Source: Delphinus delphis (Eukaryota > Chordata > Mammalia > Artiodactyla > Delphinidae). Taken from it: a stretch of 64,000 bases of DNA. The first letter of the stretch is position 1. Each line of letters begins with the position of its first letter. The notes under the pieces were generated by a model. That model worked only from the letters and a program-made list of their open reading frames with translations, did not search any database and was not told the origin of the DNA. The stretch covers positions 33,694,070 through 33,758,069 of the forward strand of contig NC_082698.1 in NCBI RefSeq assembly GCF_949987515.2, in the 5' to 3' direction. A program made the position numbers and the translations under genes. Below are positions 36,000 through 47,903 of the stretch, one piece after another.

Positions 36000-36800
36000 G
36001 TCTATTAACTGGCTGGGCTTTAACATAGATCCCTGTATTCTGTGTGCCCGACCCTCTGCTACGCGCTGGGGATACTTTAGTAATGAGGGAGGTCGACAAT
36101 CTGTAATAAAAGCTACGGGAACGTTTAACAGGGAGGCCTGATGTACTACTCTGGGTGGTGGAGAGTCAGAGAAAGGAAACCGTGTACTCAAGAAAAGCAA
36201 AATGGTGTGTGGGAGTAAGATTTATTTTAGGAATGAGCCAGGAAGATCCCAGCTGGCGACTGCTCTGAGTGGATTCCTGTCCCTGCCCGCGGGAAGTCCA
36301 CAGAGGCCAGTCAACTTGGAAATAAATTATAAGAGCCAGAAAAAGTAAATGACGTAAAACTATGACACCTTATGGCAAAGATAAAAGTGCAATGTGTGAT
36401 TTCATGCCAAAGTCCTAGAACCCAAGTGCCCCCAAGTTGCTGTGGCTGGGATAAGGCGTGGAAGCTCTAGAGAGCAGTGGGCATCAGCGAGATGGGAAAG
36501 AAAGGCAGGTGGCTTGGGCAAAGGTACTAGTGTAGAAGAGTTCTGTTTAGTGAAGTGTTTGTGGGACGCTGAGTAAAGCAGTTTGTCATGGTCAAAGCAG
36601 CGACTGAGAAGGTTAATCAGGAAGAGAGTACATACCTAGCCCTGAGGGACAAATATTTTCTGGTCTCCATTAATCCAGGGCTCTGAATGTCCCTTTGAGT
36701 CAACCAAGCTCTTTACTATACAGCTGTGTAACTCACTCCTTCAGTGAGCTTTTTCTCGAAGCTTTATACTACTTCCATCCTTCTCCCACAAAAATCCTGG
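36000..36800. other. sequence 5' of the CpG island, unclassified
   Basis: Lies in the intron of the 1b transcript, just upstream of promoter 1a. Some purine-rich text (36440-36620) looks like an old mammalian repeat but I cannot name it. No exon recognised. Confidence 0.4.
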
Positions 36801-36809
36801 GAGGTGATA

Positions 36810-36975
36810 TTGCATAATAATTAAGAGCATGAGCTCTGAAGACTGGTGTCTTCAAGTTAATTCCCTGGTCCTTCACTCCACAGCTGGGTGACATTGTGCA
36901 AGAACCTAGTCCCTTTATAATTCAGTTTCCCCATCTGTAAATGACCATAATAGTACTGTCTGCTTCATTTTGCTG
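36810..36975 (+). mobile_element. MIR SINE
   Basis: Plus-strand MIR: taagagcatgagctctgaag, cagctgggtgacattgtgc, cagtttccccatctgtaaat. Confidence 0.8.
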
Positions 36976-36987
36976 TCCCATGTTGTG

Positions 36988-37494
36988 TTAGCTTTCTATT
37001 ATTGCTGGAACAAATTATCACAAACTTAGCTTAAAACAACTCAAATTTATTATGTTATAGTTCTGTAGGCTAGATGTCTAATATGGGTCTCACTGGGCTA
37101 AAATCAAGGTGTCAGCACAACTGTGCCCTTTCCAGAGGCTCTAGGGTAGAATTCATTTCCTTACCTATTTCAGCTTCTAGAGGCCTTCCACATTCCTTGG
37201 CCCATGGCCCCCTTCCTTAGTCTTTCAAGCCAGCAATATTGCATCTCTCTGACCATTCTTCTGTAGTCACATCTCCCTTTGACTCTGACCTAGGCTAGAA
37301 AAGATTCTCTGCTTTTAAGGACCCATGGCATTAGGTTTGACACAACCCCGTAATTCTGGATAATCTTCTATCTCAAGGTCTTAACGTTAATCACATCTGC
37401 AATATCCCTTTTGTCATGTGAGGTAATATATTTGCAGATTCCAGGGATTAGGACATGAACATTGTGGGGGAACCATTATTCTGCCTGCCACACT
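36988..37494 (-). mobile_element. MaLR LTR (MLT1B/C-like), nearly complete
   Basis: Reverse complement of an MLT1 LTR: left end tgttagctttctattattgc, right end attattctgcctgccaca. Internal phrases such as aatcacatctgcaatatccc and ggattaggacatgaacattg fit. About 507 bases, solo. Confidence 0.8.
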
Positions 37495-37539
37495 CAGTAA
37501 GGGCCCAATAAACATTACTAACATATATAAATGTCCTCC

Positions 37540-37740
37540 TTCCTGTTGTGAAATTTCTGCCCTCCTTGGAAACTTCAACTCAGATTTATCTCCTTCATAA
37601 AGATTTCCCTAATGAATCACAACCTTCTCCACTGACACTAGATTCAATGTAGCACATATATCCGTTCCACCAACAACTGTTTTAAGAGTTTGCACTTGTT
37701 TTGATTAGTTCCTTTTTATAATTTGAATTTTGTTTGTTCT
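37540..37740 (+). mobile_element. L2 LINE fragment, weak
   Basis: Text such as aagatttccctaatgaatca and a following T-rich stretch resemble L2 3' sequence. Boundaries unclear. Confidence 0.35.
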
Positions 37741-39320
37741 GTACAGTTGACCCCCAGGGAACTGAAACACGGCTGACCTCAGTGCACACTGGCTTGGAAG
37801 ACTAAGGAAGCTCTGCTACATCCAAATACTTATTCTACCAAGAAACCCTATCACAAGCTTGTTTCCACTGTCTTGATGGTACAAGAGAATCCACATCTTC
37901 TCTGGGTAATCTCACTTCCACAAGCTGTGAAAATATACAGAAAAAAAAAAAGAAATCCCTTCCCAAGTCCACCAGCATTTTCACACCATGTTAAGGTCCT
38001 TAAGTTCAGAGATGACTTTTTTTTTAATTTTGCAATTTCTTATAGTTCCTCATAGAGTCCTGCACATGGCTGAGAGAAAGTTGGAAGGTCTTCAAACCAG
38101 ACAATGCTCAAGTTCTGAAGCCATTGGAAAGAGTTCAGGATGAGTTAGAAAGGAGCATTCCAAACAGGTCTGAGTAGGTAGGAGTTTAATTAATCCATTA
38201 TTGGTAACAATTAGGAATTCAAACAATATCAAATTGTAAAAAGTTTCTTCAAACTTGCTCTTTATATGTTGACATTAAATGTAACATCTCATAATATTGT
38301 GTATTCAGTTGCCTTAATAGAAATCTGCAGCACAAACAAAACATTACCTCAAACTCCCTGATGTTCACTTTTATCAGGAGCTTCAATGCAAGAAATGATA
38401 TTTATGGACTTTTGTCAGAGGATATAAACTTCATCCATTCCTCTGGTTATTTAAAATTTTATCCTTGGATGGAGCCAAATACCTGTACCTAGACCCTAGT
38501 GTTTTGGCCCTTCATACCACTGTTTTTCACTGAGTAGTAAAAAACTGAATTTTTTTCTTAGCAGACTGTGTCCTCCATTGCTGAGGCACCACCACCTGGT
38601 GTTAGCACATCTGAAATGCAGGTTCAGCTCTTGAGAGGGGAAAATAAGTCTTTTGAAAATTGAACCTGAAACCCTAGCATAAGATCCGAGAACAAATTTT
38701 TACTGTCCTACAAAGTGAACAGAGAGCCAGTTCTCTCTGCAGGAAATGGCAGGCTATCTTAGCTCAGACGATGAGCAGGACCAGAATGCACCGTTCTGAA
38801 GCGTAAAGCAAGGTGAGGAGACATATGGCACAAGCCAGCTTCTTATTTGGCAATGCCCCATACTCGTGGGGCATTCCTTTCTGGAGTGTTCATTACCCAG
38901 ACCTTTTCCCCTTCTCTTCTCCAACCCTGGTGCCTTCTATCTAAACCCAGCTCCAAATGCCCGTGCCCTGGGAAGCCAGCCCTGCTTACATACTCCTCAC
39001 TCCTGGCCTGTTTCAACACCTGCCCATAGACATTACCTCAACGTTAAGTGGCAGTATCTTCCCCTCAAGTCAAGATGGAAGGAAGTCCATATACCACTTC
39101 TTCTTCTGAAACAGCTCTTGCTGGTTCCCTCTGTGGCTTCTGACAGTTCCGTTAGTACCTGAAGTTTTTGCTAAGAATTTAAAGCTAAATGTCCTCAATA
39201 GCTAACTATGTAAATTTTAATTATGGACGTAGCTATAACAAACACTGAGTAAAAAGGCCTAAAGTGCTACATTTCTAAAAGCCTCCAAAATGAAGAATTT
39301 CAGCTATAGGCCAAAATAAA
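37740..39320. other. intron sequence, no feature recognised
   Basis: Between promoters 1b and 1a. No exon or clear repeat; short open frames only. Confidence 0.4.
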
Positions 39321-39324
39321 AGCC

Positions 39325-39560
39325 ATAATAGCTATTTACTGAGCACTATTTGCTAAGCCCTTTATATTATCTAATTTAATCTTTAATAATTTAATTCATA
39401 ATTTTTTTGGTAATTAAATTAATACTAATTTTACTAAAATCTAATTTCACCCTCTAGGGTACTTTTGCTATCTCCAATTTAATTTGAAGAAACTGAGACT
39501 TAGAGAGATTAGGTCACTTGTCCAAAGCCACACAGCTAGTGAGTTGGAGAAGATGGAGCT
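39325..39560 (-). mobile_element. MIR SINE with internal AT-rich insertion
   Basis: Reverse-complement MIR: ttactgagcactatttgcta at the left, gaagaaactgagacttagag and gccacacagctagtgagttg at the right, separated by extra AT-rich sequence (about 39390-39450). Confidence 0.75.
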
Positions 39561-39989
39561 AGTAAGCTGTTCCTGTTTTTCCTGTTAATAAAAAAAATCA
39601 GATAAGAAGACTGTTCCGATGTTGTTTTACCCAGGGAATAAATGACTTAGTCTGGTCTGAAGAGGTTGGGGGCAGTAGGGCACACTGGAAGACTGCACAT
39701 GCATGTTGAGTTCTTTTGGGGGCAGTGGATATTGACTTCCAGAGATCCACCCAAAATCTCTTATCAGGACTCCCGGGAGGGAAAAGATGTATCAGGAAGA
39801 CTGACAGAGCAGGAGACTGGCAGAGCAAGAGACGCGCTCTGTGTCTGGCAGGAAACTAACCAGCAAAGTAAGGGTTTAACCTGTAGATAAAATCTTAACC
39901 ATTAATGACTTATACTTTGAGCCGCTTCTCTACAGACTAATAAACAATCTTGGGAAAGCCCCTCCGTCAGAAGGAGGCCGTAGAATGCC

Positions 39990-40215
39990 GCTGCCCAGGT
40001 CTGGCATTTAAATGTTTGGGTTCAAATTCCAGTTCATCTCTTACTAGATGTGGGGCCTCGGTAGAGTGACTTAACTTGTCTAAGCCTCAGTTTCTTCAAG
40101 TGTGAATTGGGAGCAATAATAGTCCCTAGCTCACCAAGTGGTGTGGAGATTAAAGGAGATAATATATGTATAATGTTGCATGAGCATTGGAGACGAGGAT
40201 TATCCAACATTTGTT
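39990..40215 (+). mobile_element. MIR SINE, nearly complete
   Basis: Plus-strand MIR: gggttcaaattccagttcat, gagtgacttaacttgtctaa, cctcagtttcttcaagtgtg, gagattaaaggagataatat. Confidence 0.8.
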
Positions 40216-40219
40216 ATTA

Positions 40220-41780
40220 AATCAGGAAGCCCAGAATTTAGCTTCCTCTTTGGTAAAATAATAATAAAAACCAGACACAATATTGTTCTTTTTTTCTAAC
40301 TATTAACAAAATAGCCTAATTTTTTATCAGCGTTCTCTGAACCTGAACCTCATTTTTTTTTTCTGAATGCTCGATGGGAGGAAACTGCCTGATAGCTGTT
40401 CCTGTTGTGGCTGGGGAACCAGGGCCCTGTCTCTGGGTTAGACCCTTGGTTCTGGATCCACTTTAGTGAGCCCTCCGGATCTCGCTTTAAGTCAAGGGTC
40501 TCTTCATTGTCCTTGGAGGCACACACATCATGGTGCTGAACAATCAGCGAGTCTGTCTGCATTTCCAGGCATGGGACAATGTCTGTATAGTTTACTACCA
40601 GCCCAGTTAGTATTTGTTAAATAAATAATCCACATGCAAATACTTCTCGTGTTAAGCTTAATGTTGTAAAAGCATGTTTCATGAGGTAGGGTACAGCCCT
40701 ACAGAAAGATTCCCTTTCTTACTCCTAGGAACCCTATAGCAGACTTCCAGATCTTTATCCTCTCAAGACTTTGCTAATATCATTCAGATGTTTCTTAAAG
40801 AGTTTAAGAGCCTTTGTTATATAATTGCAGAACTTTATCAAAATGTAGAGTACAGGCAGCCTTTATATATTGGCTCTTATCAACTAACCCTTCCCTGTGC
40901 CTCTTAGCCACTCTTTGGGGCTGTCTTGTCCGCGGCTTTCCTCCAGCTTCTACCTTGTTGGTGCAGTGACCCCAGGTGGCCATAGTCTGTAAGTGCAAGA
41001 GAACGTGAACAAAGCCCAGCCAGGCCTGGGAGGATTCCTGCTGCAAAACTGTGTCCAGGAATCTGTTCCATATCCCACAGGGGAGAACAATAGAAGGAAA
41101 TCTGAAATTGAAGCCAAATAAAATCAGTTTTTCTGAAATATGGGCCAGTCCTCAAAGAAGTTCAAAAGTAATTAGCCCCAGGTTCTCTTCATTCAACAAC
41201 TGCTTTTATTGAACGCCTGCTGTGTGCCAGGTTCTGTGCTGAACTCTCAGAGCTGGCTCATCCACGCGGGGCCTAAGAAGTTGCTCTTGGGTTAATGCTC
41301 TGCCATCACCATCTTGTAATTCTTAATAATTTTTTGAACAAGGAGGACTGCATTTTCATTTTGCATTGGTCCTGTAAATTGTATCACTGGTCCTGCCCTC
41401 AGAACGATGTCCTGAAAGCACCATTACATTGCTCATCCCAAAGCTGAACATTTTAAAGTCCACTAAGCAATTAAAGAGCAACAGTATTTTCTCTGAATTC
41501 CATTGTCTCCTTCCTCTCCCCACGGCACCCCAGCGCCAGCTTATGACACCATTTTCTCTTCTCTTTCCTCTTTCTTTCCTCCTCATTGTTGGCTTTTTAT
41601 TCCTCACTCTTTCCCCACTTAGCTTTTCTTTATTGCCTTTCGCCCTCTCTCCCTCTCTTCTCACTCGTCCTATTTTTTTTCTTCTCTCAGCAAAAAAGGA
41701 TTTAGAAATGTAACTAATGTAATGTAATGAAATGTTAATAAAGATAATAATAGCTGACATTTACTCCCTGGCCCTCCCTT
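40220..41780. other. intron sequence with a pyrimidine-rich tract
   Basis: No exon recognised. 41500-41690 on the plus strand is a strongly C/T-biased tract; the 94-codon leucine/serine-rich open frame over it (41429-41713) is a by-product of that bias. Confidence 0.4.
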
Positions 41781-41789
41781 TTGTAAAAT

Positions 41790-42012
41790 AGGATCCCTGG
41801 ACCTCCCTATCCTTCACCCTGATTTGTTATCTTTCATAGCATTTATTACCGCTTTTTAATTTATTTTTAGCTCTTCACTAAAATGCCAGCTGCCTGTGAG
41901 CAGGGAGTTTCCAGGTCTCTTGATGTTGCTATATCAACAAGACCATTGCCCATCCTCCACCACTGCCTGCCACATTGGAGATGCTCCATAAATATTTACT
42001 TAATGAATGAAT
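41790..42012 (+). mobile_element. L2 LINE 3' end
   Basis: tttgttatctttcatagcat, gagcagggagtttccaggtc and the terminal ccataaatatttacttaatg followed by aatgaatga. Confidence 0.7.
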
Positions 42013-42170
42013 GAGCATTTGCTATGTATGAGCCACTACATTAAATACACATAACGCCTAATTCATATAAACCTTTCAGTAGTTCTATTAGTAAGTTGCA
42101 TAGAGGCAAAATTTGAACACATGTCCTTCTGGCTCCAGAGCCCATTCATTTAACCACTAAATAAACAGAA
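42013..42170 (-). mobile_element. MIR SINE fragment
   Basis: Reverse-complement MIR: gagcatttgctatgtatgag at the left and ggctccagagcccattcatt at the right. Confidence 0.6.
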
Positions 42171-43735
42171 CTGTCTCCCTGCTTGGAATACTTAGTTCCC
42201 AACATAAAAAAAATGGTTTTTTTAACTTCTCTCTAGTGTTCCACTGAAGATCAAGCAGCTAATGGTATTATTTAAGTGTTCAGTGCAAATGTGGCAACTA
42301 CACAGCCCACCGTCATCAGGGACCCCAGGCTTTCCTGAGGTGCTGCAGACGTGGCAGGCCTCAGTCATGATTAGGCCCACAGTTCTTCCTGGATTCCATT
42401 TTATACCCACAGCATGCTGCACACTACACCACTCCCATGAGAGATTAAATGAGGTCATGATATTACATTAGCATCAAATATAAGAATTAGTAAATAGGAT
42501 TTTGAAAAGGGATACCTCTCTCCCCTGAATATTAGGCAACCAAAATAAAATTTACATTACTCAATATTTTCCCCCTGCTCAGAATTTCAAGATGTTGTGA
42601 GTGCTTGTTTACGTCAACACTCTAAAGTATATATTATATTATGCTGGAAGATATATCCCGGATGTAAATTAGACATAATAATAGCTAAAATATTGAACAT
42701 TTACCATGTGCTAGGCCAGCATTGTGCTAAGCACTTCAAATATATTTGAGATAGGTTTTATTATAGTTCCCATTTTATAGTTTCAGAAAGTATGGCCAAA
42801 ATCAAATAACTAATAAATGCTAGAGCTTTGATCTTAACATACTTAATGAAATAAGATTTAATAGAAACCTTACATTTCTGAAGATAAAAACAGCAAGAGC
42901 ATCCTAGAATGTCTACAGCTGAATTTAACTAGTTATATTTTTTAGTGTGTCATTCTAAAATTTTACTGTGTTTACAGTTTAGGTGGTTGTTTTTTGTTGT
43001 TGTTGTTTTAATGTTTTCTGTTCTTTCCTAAAAGCATGTTATCTTCATTCTTAAAAACATTAAAGTCAAAGAAATAATAATATCCTGTTTGCTCTTAAAC
43101 TGTTAAAACTTCATGGTCAGCTTTTGGAAAAGAGCCCGAGAGAGTCTGTGAGTACAAGTGTAAAACAATTATGTTATCATAAAACAATTACAAAAATTTC
43201 TTCTGGTACGTCATCATGTACAATTCCCTTTTCCTCCTATTTTTCCCAGCCCTCGGCAGGGCTTTCTTTGGATATGTCCTCTTTTTCTTCCTCCCACTAA
43301 CACTGCAATGCCCTTCAATCTCTTTATCTCAGTCTCAGCTCTAGCAATAAGACACACTGTAATTTCTGAATTCAAATTGGTTCAGACATGTTATGATTTC
43401 AAGACCTGTTCTAAGAGGCTAACAACACACCTGCAGGAACCTAAGAGGCGTAATGAGCCCAGGCTATATCCAGGTATGAGAGGGTATCCATTGGGGCCCA
43501 GGTCTAATGAGCGAGGCCTGGCAGCAGGACGTTCTAGTGTGCATATGACCAATGTAAGGATGCTGCTCTACTGTGTTATCCTAAGACCATAGCTACCATT
43601 GCTATTTTATCTCAACATGAGGATTCAGAAAACCACTACCAATGCATTGGAATTGATATACTACTAGTTGAAAGCTATTAACTATCCTTGTTCAAGGAAG
43701 TTGGTAATGCTGAATAAGGCTGAATAAGGTACAAG
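42170..43735. other. intron sequence, mostly unrecognised
   Basis: A MIR fragment on the minus strand is visible at about 42690-42835 (catttaccatgtgctaggcc, ttgtgctaagcacttcaaat). Nothing else recognised. Confidence 0.45.
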
Positions 43736-43749
43736 TGTTGTAGTTTCTT

Positions 43750-43879
43750 TTCTTTTCTTTTCTTTTTTTTGGCTGCACCATGGGGCAAGTGGGACCATAG
43801 TTCCCTGACCAGGGATCAAACCCGTGCCCCCTGCAGTGGAAGCATGGACTCTTAACCACTGGACCGCCAGGGAAGTCCC
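43750..43879 (-). mobile_element. CHR SINE (CHR-1-like)
   Basis: TTTTC-rich tail, then aagtgggaccatagttccct to ccgccagggaagtccc. Target-site duplication tgtagtttctt at about 43739-43749 and 43880-43890. Confidence 0.92.
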
Positions 43880-43889
43880 TGTAGTTTCT

Positions 43890-45462
43890 TTAAGCATGGC
43901 TCCAGACAGCCGGTAAGCCTACCAGGGAGAGGCACGCCCCCTAGAGGCAGCATCTGGCAAGGAGTTGGGCATATCTAGGCCAACTGGAGGGACTGGAGTA
44001 AAAATAAGAAAACCTAATAAGGATGAGAAAATCTAGTGGAAATTACCATATGGTGGTAACATGATAAAAACAGTGATGCCCAGGGCAAAAGGATTAGGGT
44101 AGCAAAACTAATTCCAGACCCCCCCTGCTCATGAGTTTTAGCCTACCAAGCATCTGCCAGCCAGGTAATTTTGAACGACCAAAGCAAAGCCATGCTAGGA
44201 CAACACAGGCACTAGCAGTAGGCCTTTCTTCACATTTCTCCCTTTTCTTTGAAATTCAGTCACTGTCTGCACGGCTAACATCAAATTCCAATTTGCCACC
44301 CTGGAAATTTATTCCCCAATTCAATTGTTAGAGCTGCCTGAGATGTCTTTATTGGGTATTTCATTGGCAACACAAATAAACCATGGAAAAACCATAATGT
44401 CTCAACTCTCCCCTAAAACTATCTCTCCTTTAAAATTAATACTTTGGGCAGTGGTTCCATTTCACACATAGATGACAACCAACACAGGACCTCAGAATCA
44501 TCTGATTCTTGTCCACTTTTCCAGCAAAACAGAAAGAAGACCAAAGGAGTTGACTCAAGGGGCCCACTGGGAGAGTCAGGCAGGAGACAGGATGGGAGCA
44601 GCCTTGTATAAAGTCAGGAGGTAGGCGGAAGGCAGCCCGGGCAGGTGAATGAGACTATGGCCATCGACAACATGAGTCCCGGTCCCAGCAACCCCCTCAC
44701 GACTCCTAGGTGGAGGAGACCCATTCTCTCAGATGATGGTGGGGCTAAGTGTGCCAGGAAGCCTTGCACACCCTGTTAAAGAAGGGCTGTTGAGCCATCC
44801 TTAAAGGACACTAGCAGAAATCATCTCTGGGTTTTGAGTTCCTGAGCTCTCTGAGCTCACCTTGCTAGAGAAACAAACCCCACCTGACCCTGATCTGAAC
44901 GCTGACCTTGAGCAGGGCCACCTCAAAAACAAGGTGGGCAGGGAGAGGAAGCTAACAGTTTAGGATTTTACAACAGAAAACGTCTGTAGGAGTAATGCCT
45001 TTCTTCTGTGACAGGGAAGGACAACTAGGAGAATTCTTGGATATTTTCTCTACCTCAATTCCCAGGTGCAGGGTTTTCCCTGAGAATGTTTCTCCGCTGT
45101 ATTCCCAGCCCCATCCTCTCAATGTCCTAACCCTCCCCTCACTGTCCGTTCCAGCCCTTGGGCCAATCTCCCTCCAGCCAAACTTCTTTTCCACCCTCTC
45201 TGCCTTTAGAACTTGTAACTATTCAAATATTTTAGTCTTCTCTTCTTCCCCGAAATGATGACTTTCTCTCTGGACTACCTTCTTTCTTTTGCCTCGCAAG
45301 GTCATCATTAGTTCAGAAGCTCATACAAGTCAGTTCAACGAATACTTATCTAGCTACTGTGTGCCAGGCATGGTAGAAGCTTCTGCAGAGGATGCTAAGA
45401 TATAAGTAAGACACAGGTTGTGCCCTCAGGAGTCTTTAGCCTGAGAATGGTTATAGTATAAA

Positions 45463-45502
<40 letters not shown>

Positions 45503-46040
45503 CCAAGTGAGTCAGAATAAATGCCCTGGATTCTTTGGGGCTTCAAAGGACGAAACGCTCACCTGTGGCTGATGGATCAGAACATTTGAGCTGTGCCTTG
45601 CAAGATGGGCTGGATTTGGGCAGGCAGAAATAAGAGTGAAGGATAATAAAGGAAAGGAACCATGAGCACGAGAAGGAAGAAAATCTCAGGGCATATTATC
45701 AAATAGTAAACACTCCAGTTTGGCCAAAATGGAAGTCCTGTCTTTATTTTCCAACCCTCATATTTGGCCACATGAGCTGATTATGGTCCATAAGAGCAGT
45801 GAACCAGAATAGGTGACATTGGAATATCAATGACATGCACAGGGATGTGTAGAAAGGCGTCGAATGCTAGCCTAAGAGGTCTTCATCTAATCAATGATTA
45901 CAGCAACAGTTTAGGAAAACTAATTTTGGTGACTATTGTCCCAATTAAAGGCTTGTTAGGAGCTCTGTTCTATCTTCCAAAATAACATCGAGGTGTTTTA
46001 ACAGTAGCCTTTGGAAAAGACGGCTCTTACTCCTCATTCA
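43890..46040. other. intron sequence, mostly unrecognised
   Basis: Contains the AC microsatellite at 45465. A fragment near 45335-45440 (gctactgtgtgccaggcatg) is probably an L2 or MIR relic. No exon recognised. Confidence 0.4.
45465..45501. repeat. (AC)n microsatellite
   Basis: About 18 uninterrupted AC units, the longest perfect dinucleotide run in the window. Confidence 0.95.
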
Positions 46041-46053
46041 ATAACCTAAATCA

Positions 46054-46253
46054 GGGCTTCCCCGGGGGCGCAGTGGTTGAGAGTCCGCCTGCTGATGCAG
46101 GGGACATGGGTTCGTGCCCCGGTCCGGGAGGATCCCACATGCCGCGGACCAGCTAGGCCCGTGAGCCATGGCCGCTGAGCCTGTGCGTCCGGAGCCTGTG
46201 CTCCGCAATGGGAGAGGCCACAATAGTGAGAGGCCCGCGTACCGCAAAAAACA
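46054..46253 (+). mobile_element. CHR SINE (CHR-2-like), full length
   Basis: Complete element with short A tail. Target-site duplication aataacctaaat (46040-46051) and again from 46254. Carries the same diagnostic changes as the copy at 19406. Confidence 0.95.
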
Positions 46254-47790
46254 AATAACCTAAATACAAAGCTAACAGTGGGCATTCCAGGTCCACTGGT
46301 GGTGATGACAGGCAGCACCTGGAGAAAATATTTGTGCTGTGTCTACTCTTGTGATGCTGGGAGAGTGCTGTGACTGCCAGATCTAAACCAATTCTTTTCT
46401 TTAGGAAGACCAAGTACAAGACTGGGGATATTTGCCCTCAGAACAGAGGGTAGGACAAGAACTAAAGCAGGAAGTCAGGTCCGGTACCAGAGCAAGACTA
46501 GCTGATAGTTCCAAGGATGGATGAAACCTGTAGATGTTGGCCAGGGTTGTGAGACCAGGAGAGAAGTAGAGGGGGTCAGGGGTGAAGACCAAGGGCTCTA
46601 AAGCAGCAGTAGCAGCAGAGGCCACGGTAAGTAACACACATCCAGGCTCCCTTTATCCCCCTCTCATGTTTCCCTTTAGACTTCTGACCTAGCCACCAGG
46701 GAGATGCACAAGTTTTGAGAAGATGCTAGTACGGTATAAAGTATGTTCCATTTGGAAAAAATTACCAAGTTTCCTATTAGTGAAAAGCTTTAGTTTCTTC
46801 TACCTATTGAATAGGGTAAAAATCACCTGCCCTTCTTCAAGGATGTTCATGATGCTCAGATAAAATGAAGGTGTAAGGAACAGCTATAATGGAGCTGTAA
46901 TTATTTTTCAACTGCACCTACATATTGACAGCCCAAGAATCAACAAATAAATATCAATATCTTCCCATACCCCCAACACTACCCTGGGCCATTTGAAAAG
47001 ATTCAAAAGAATTTATTTAATGCAAAATCAAATTTAAACATTTGGGAGAAATTTATTCAGATTTAAACTGTAGGATTTCAAAGCATTTTGTCCTGGATCT
47101 TTCTGAGACTGAAAAGACAAGAGCAAAAAAAAAAAAAAAAAAATCCTTTCACTTAATCTACAAATATTAGTCAACAAATATTTATTGTCTATCACTGTCA
47201 CATTCAGTGATTGCCATCCTGTTCCCACACTGATAAGTGTCAGGTACAGGCAGACAGTCAAAAAGACTTAAAATTTTAAAACTGCCTGTTTAACACAGAG
47301 ATACATGGTCTTTCATTTTAATCCTGTCCTTGAACTATGCAAATTAATCCCCATCTTAGCAAAGAAGCTATTTTTAAATCTTATATAGAAATAAAAAATA
47401 CATATCCGAAAGGTCACTATATACCCAAGGGCAACAACAATACAAGTAAGCATTGTACGTTTTTTTCCTACAACTCACATCCACTCACATATAAATGAGT
47501 CTCAATCTATTTGGAGTTGGCATGAGGTCCTTTTTGATCACTTGAAAGTCAGTTCTATTTTTTAACCTTGTGGTGATGAATCATGAAACAAATACAATGC
47601 AAAAAAAAGTGGATTATTTATTTACTGTCATTCCTCTAAGGATAAAATTTTGAAATTAGGTATGTACAGAGTTGTAACCATTTTTCAAAATTTATTTTTT
47701 ATTCTGTTTTAGAGAAAAGGATAAAAAGAAGTGAATAAGACTACCTTATGACCACTAAAGAAGAAACAACAAAATATAAAGGAGCCGTAC
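46254..47790. other. intron sequence next to exon 1b, no repeats recognised
   Basis: Apart from an A run at about 47127-47143, no interspersed repeat is recognised. It lies immediately downstream of exon 1b. Confidence 0.4.
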
Positions 47791-47903
47791 CTTAAAGTAG
47801 CTTCAATGGGCAGCTCAAAAGATTGAATCTCAGCCAGGACATTCTCATAGGTTTGATCTGGGTCTTCCACCAACATTGCTCCTGATTTTCCAGCCGCAGA
47901 CAT
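47791..47903 (-). CDS. EXOC6: EXOC6 alternative first coding exon 1b
   Basis: This exon encodes the alternative EXOC6 N-terminus: MSAAGKSGA then MLVEDPDQTYENVLAEIQSF and ELPIEATL, ending in two bases of a split arginine codon before the donor AG|GTACGG at 47790-47789. The block DQTYENVLAEIQSFELP.EATLR matches my recollection of mammalian EXOC6 isoform b, which starts at the methionine equivalent to residue 10 here. The donor phase is the same as in exon 1a, so both exons can join the same exon 2 in frame. An in-frame TAA lies 9 bases upstream of the first ATG, so the exon cannot extend further in frame. The first ATG (47903) has a weak context (C at -3, T at +4); the second (47876-47874) has G at -3 and is the more likely start, giving a 28-codon contribution. 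Unlike exon 1a, it sits in AT-rich DNA, which suggests a regulated, more restricted promoter (inference). Confidence 0.88.

Larger units (their letters stand above)
1..47903 (-). other. EXOC6: EXOC6 gene, 5' portion (two first exons and first intron)
   Basis: Extent of the gene within the window, transcribed right to left. Two promoters about 12 kb apart feed alternative first exons; everything to the left of 35622 appears intronic. I looked for the next exon (the conserved SVYDDQPNAH...CNFHHQGF region of the protein) on the minus strand and did not find it, so the first intron probably runs off the left edge. A long first intron is known for this gene in other mammals. A 1b transcript would read through 35723-47790 as intron. 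Confidence 0.75.

Noticed and set aside
35197..36099. 300-codon minus-strand open frame through the same island
   Set aside because: It is in a different frame from the EXOC6 exon and ignores its splice donor; composition is that of CpG-island sequence.
41429..41713. 94-codon leucine/serine-rich open frame resembling a membrane peptide
   Set aside because: The underlying DNA is a pyrimidine tract, which encodes L, S, F and P in any frame.
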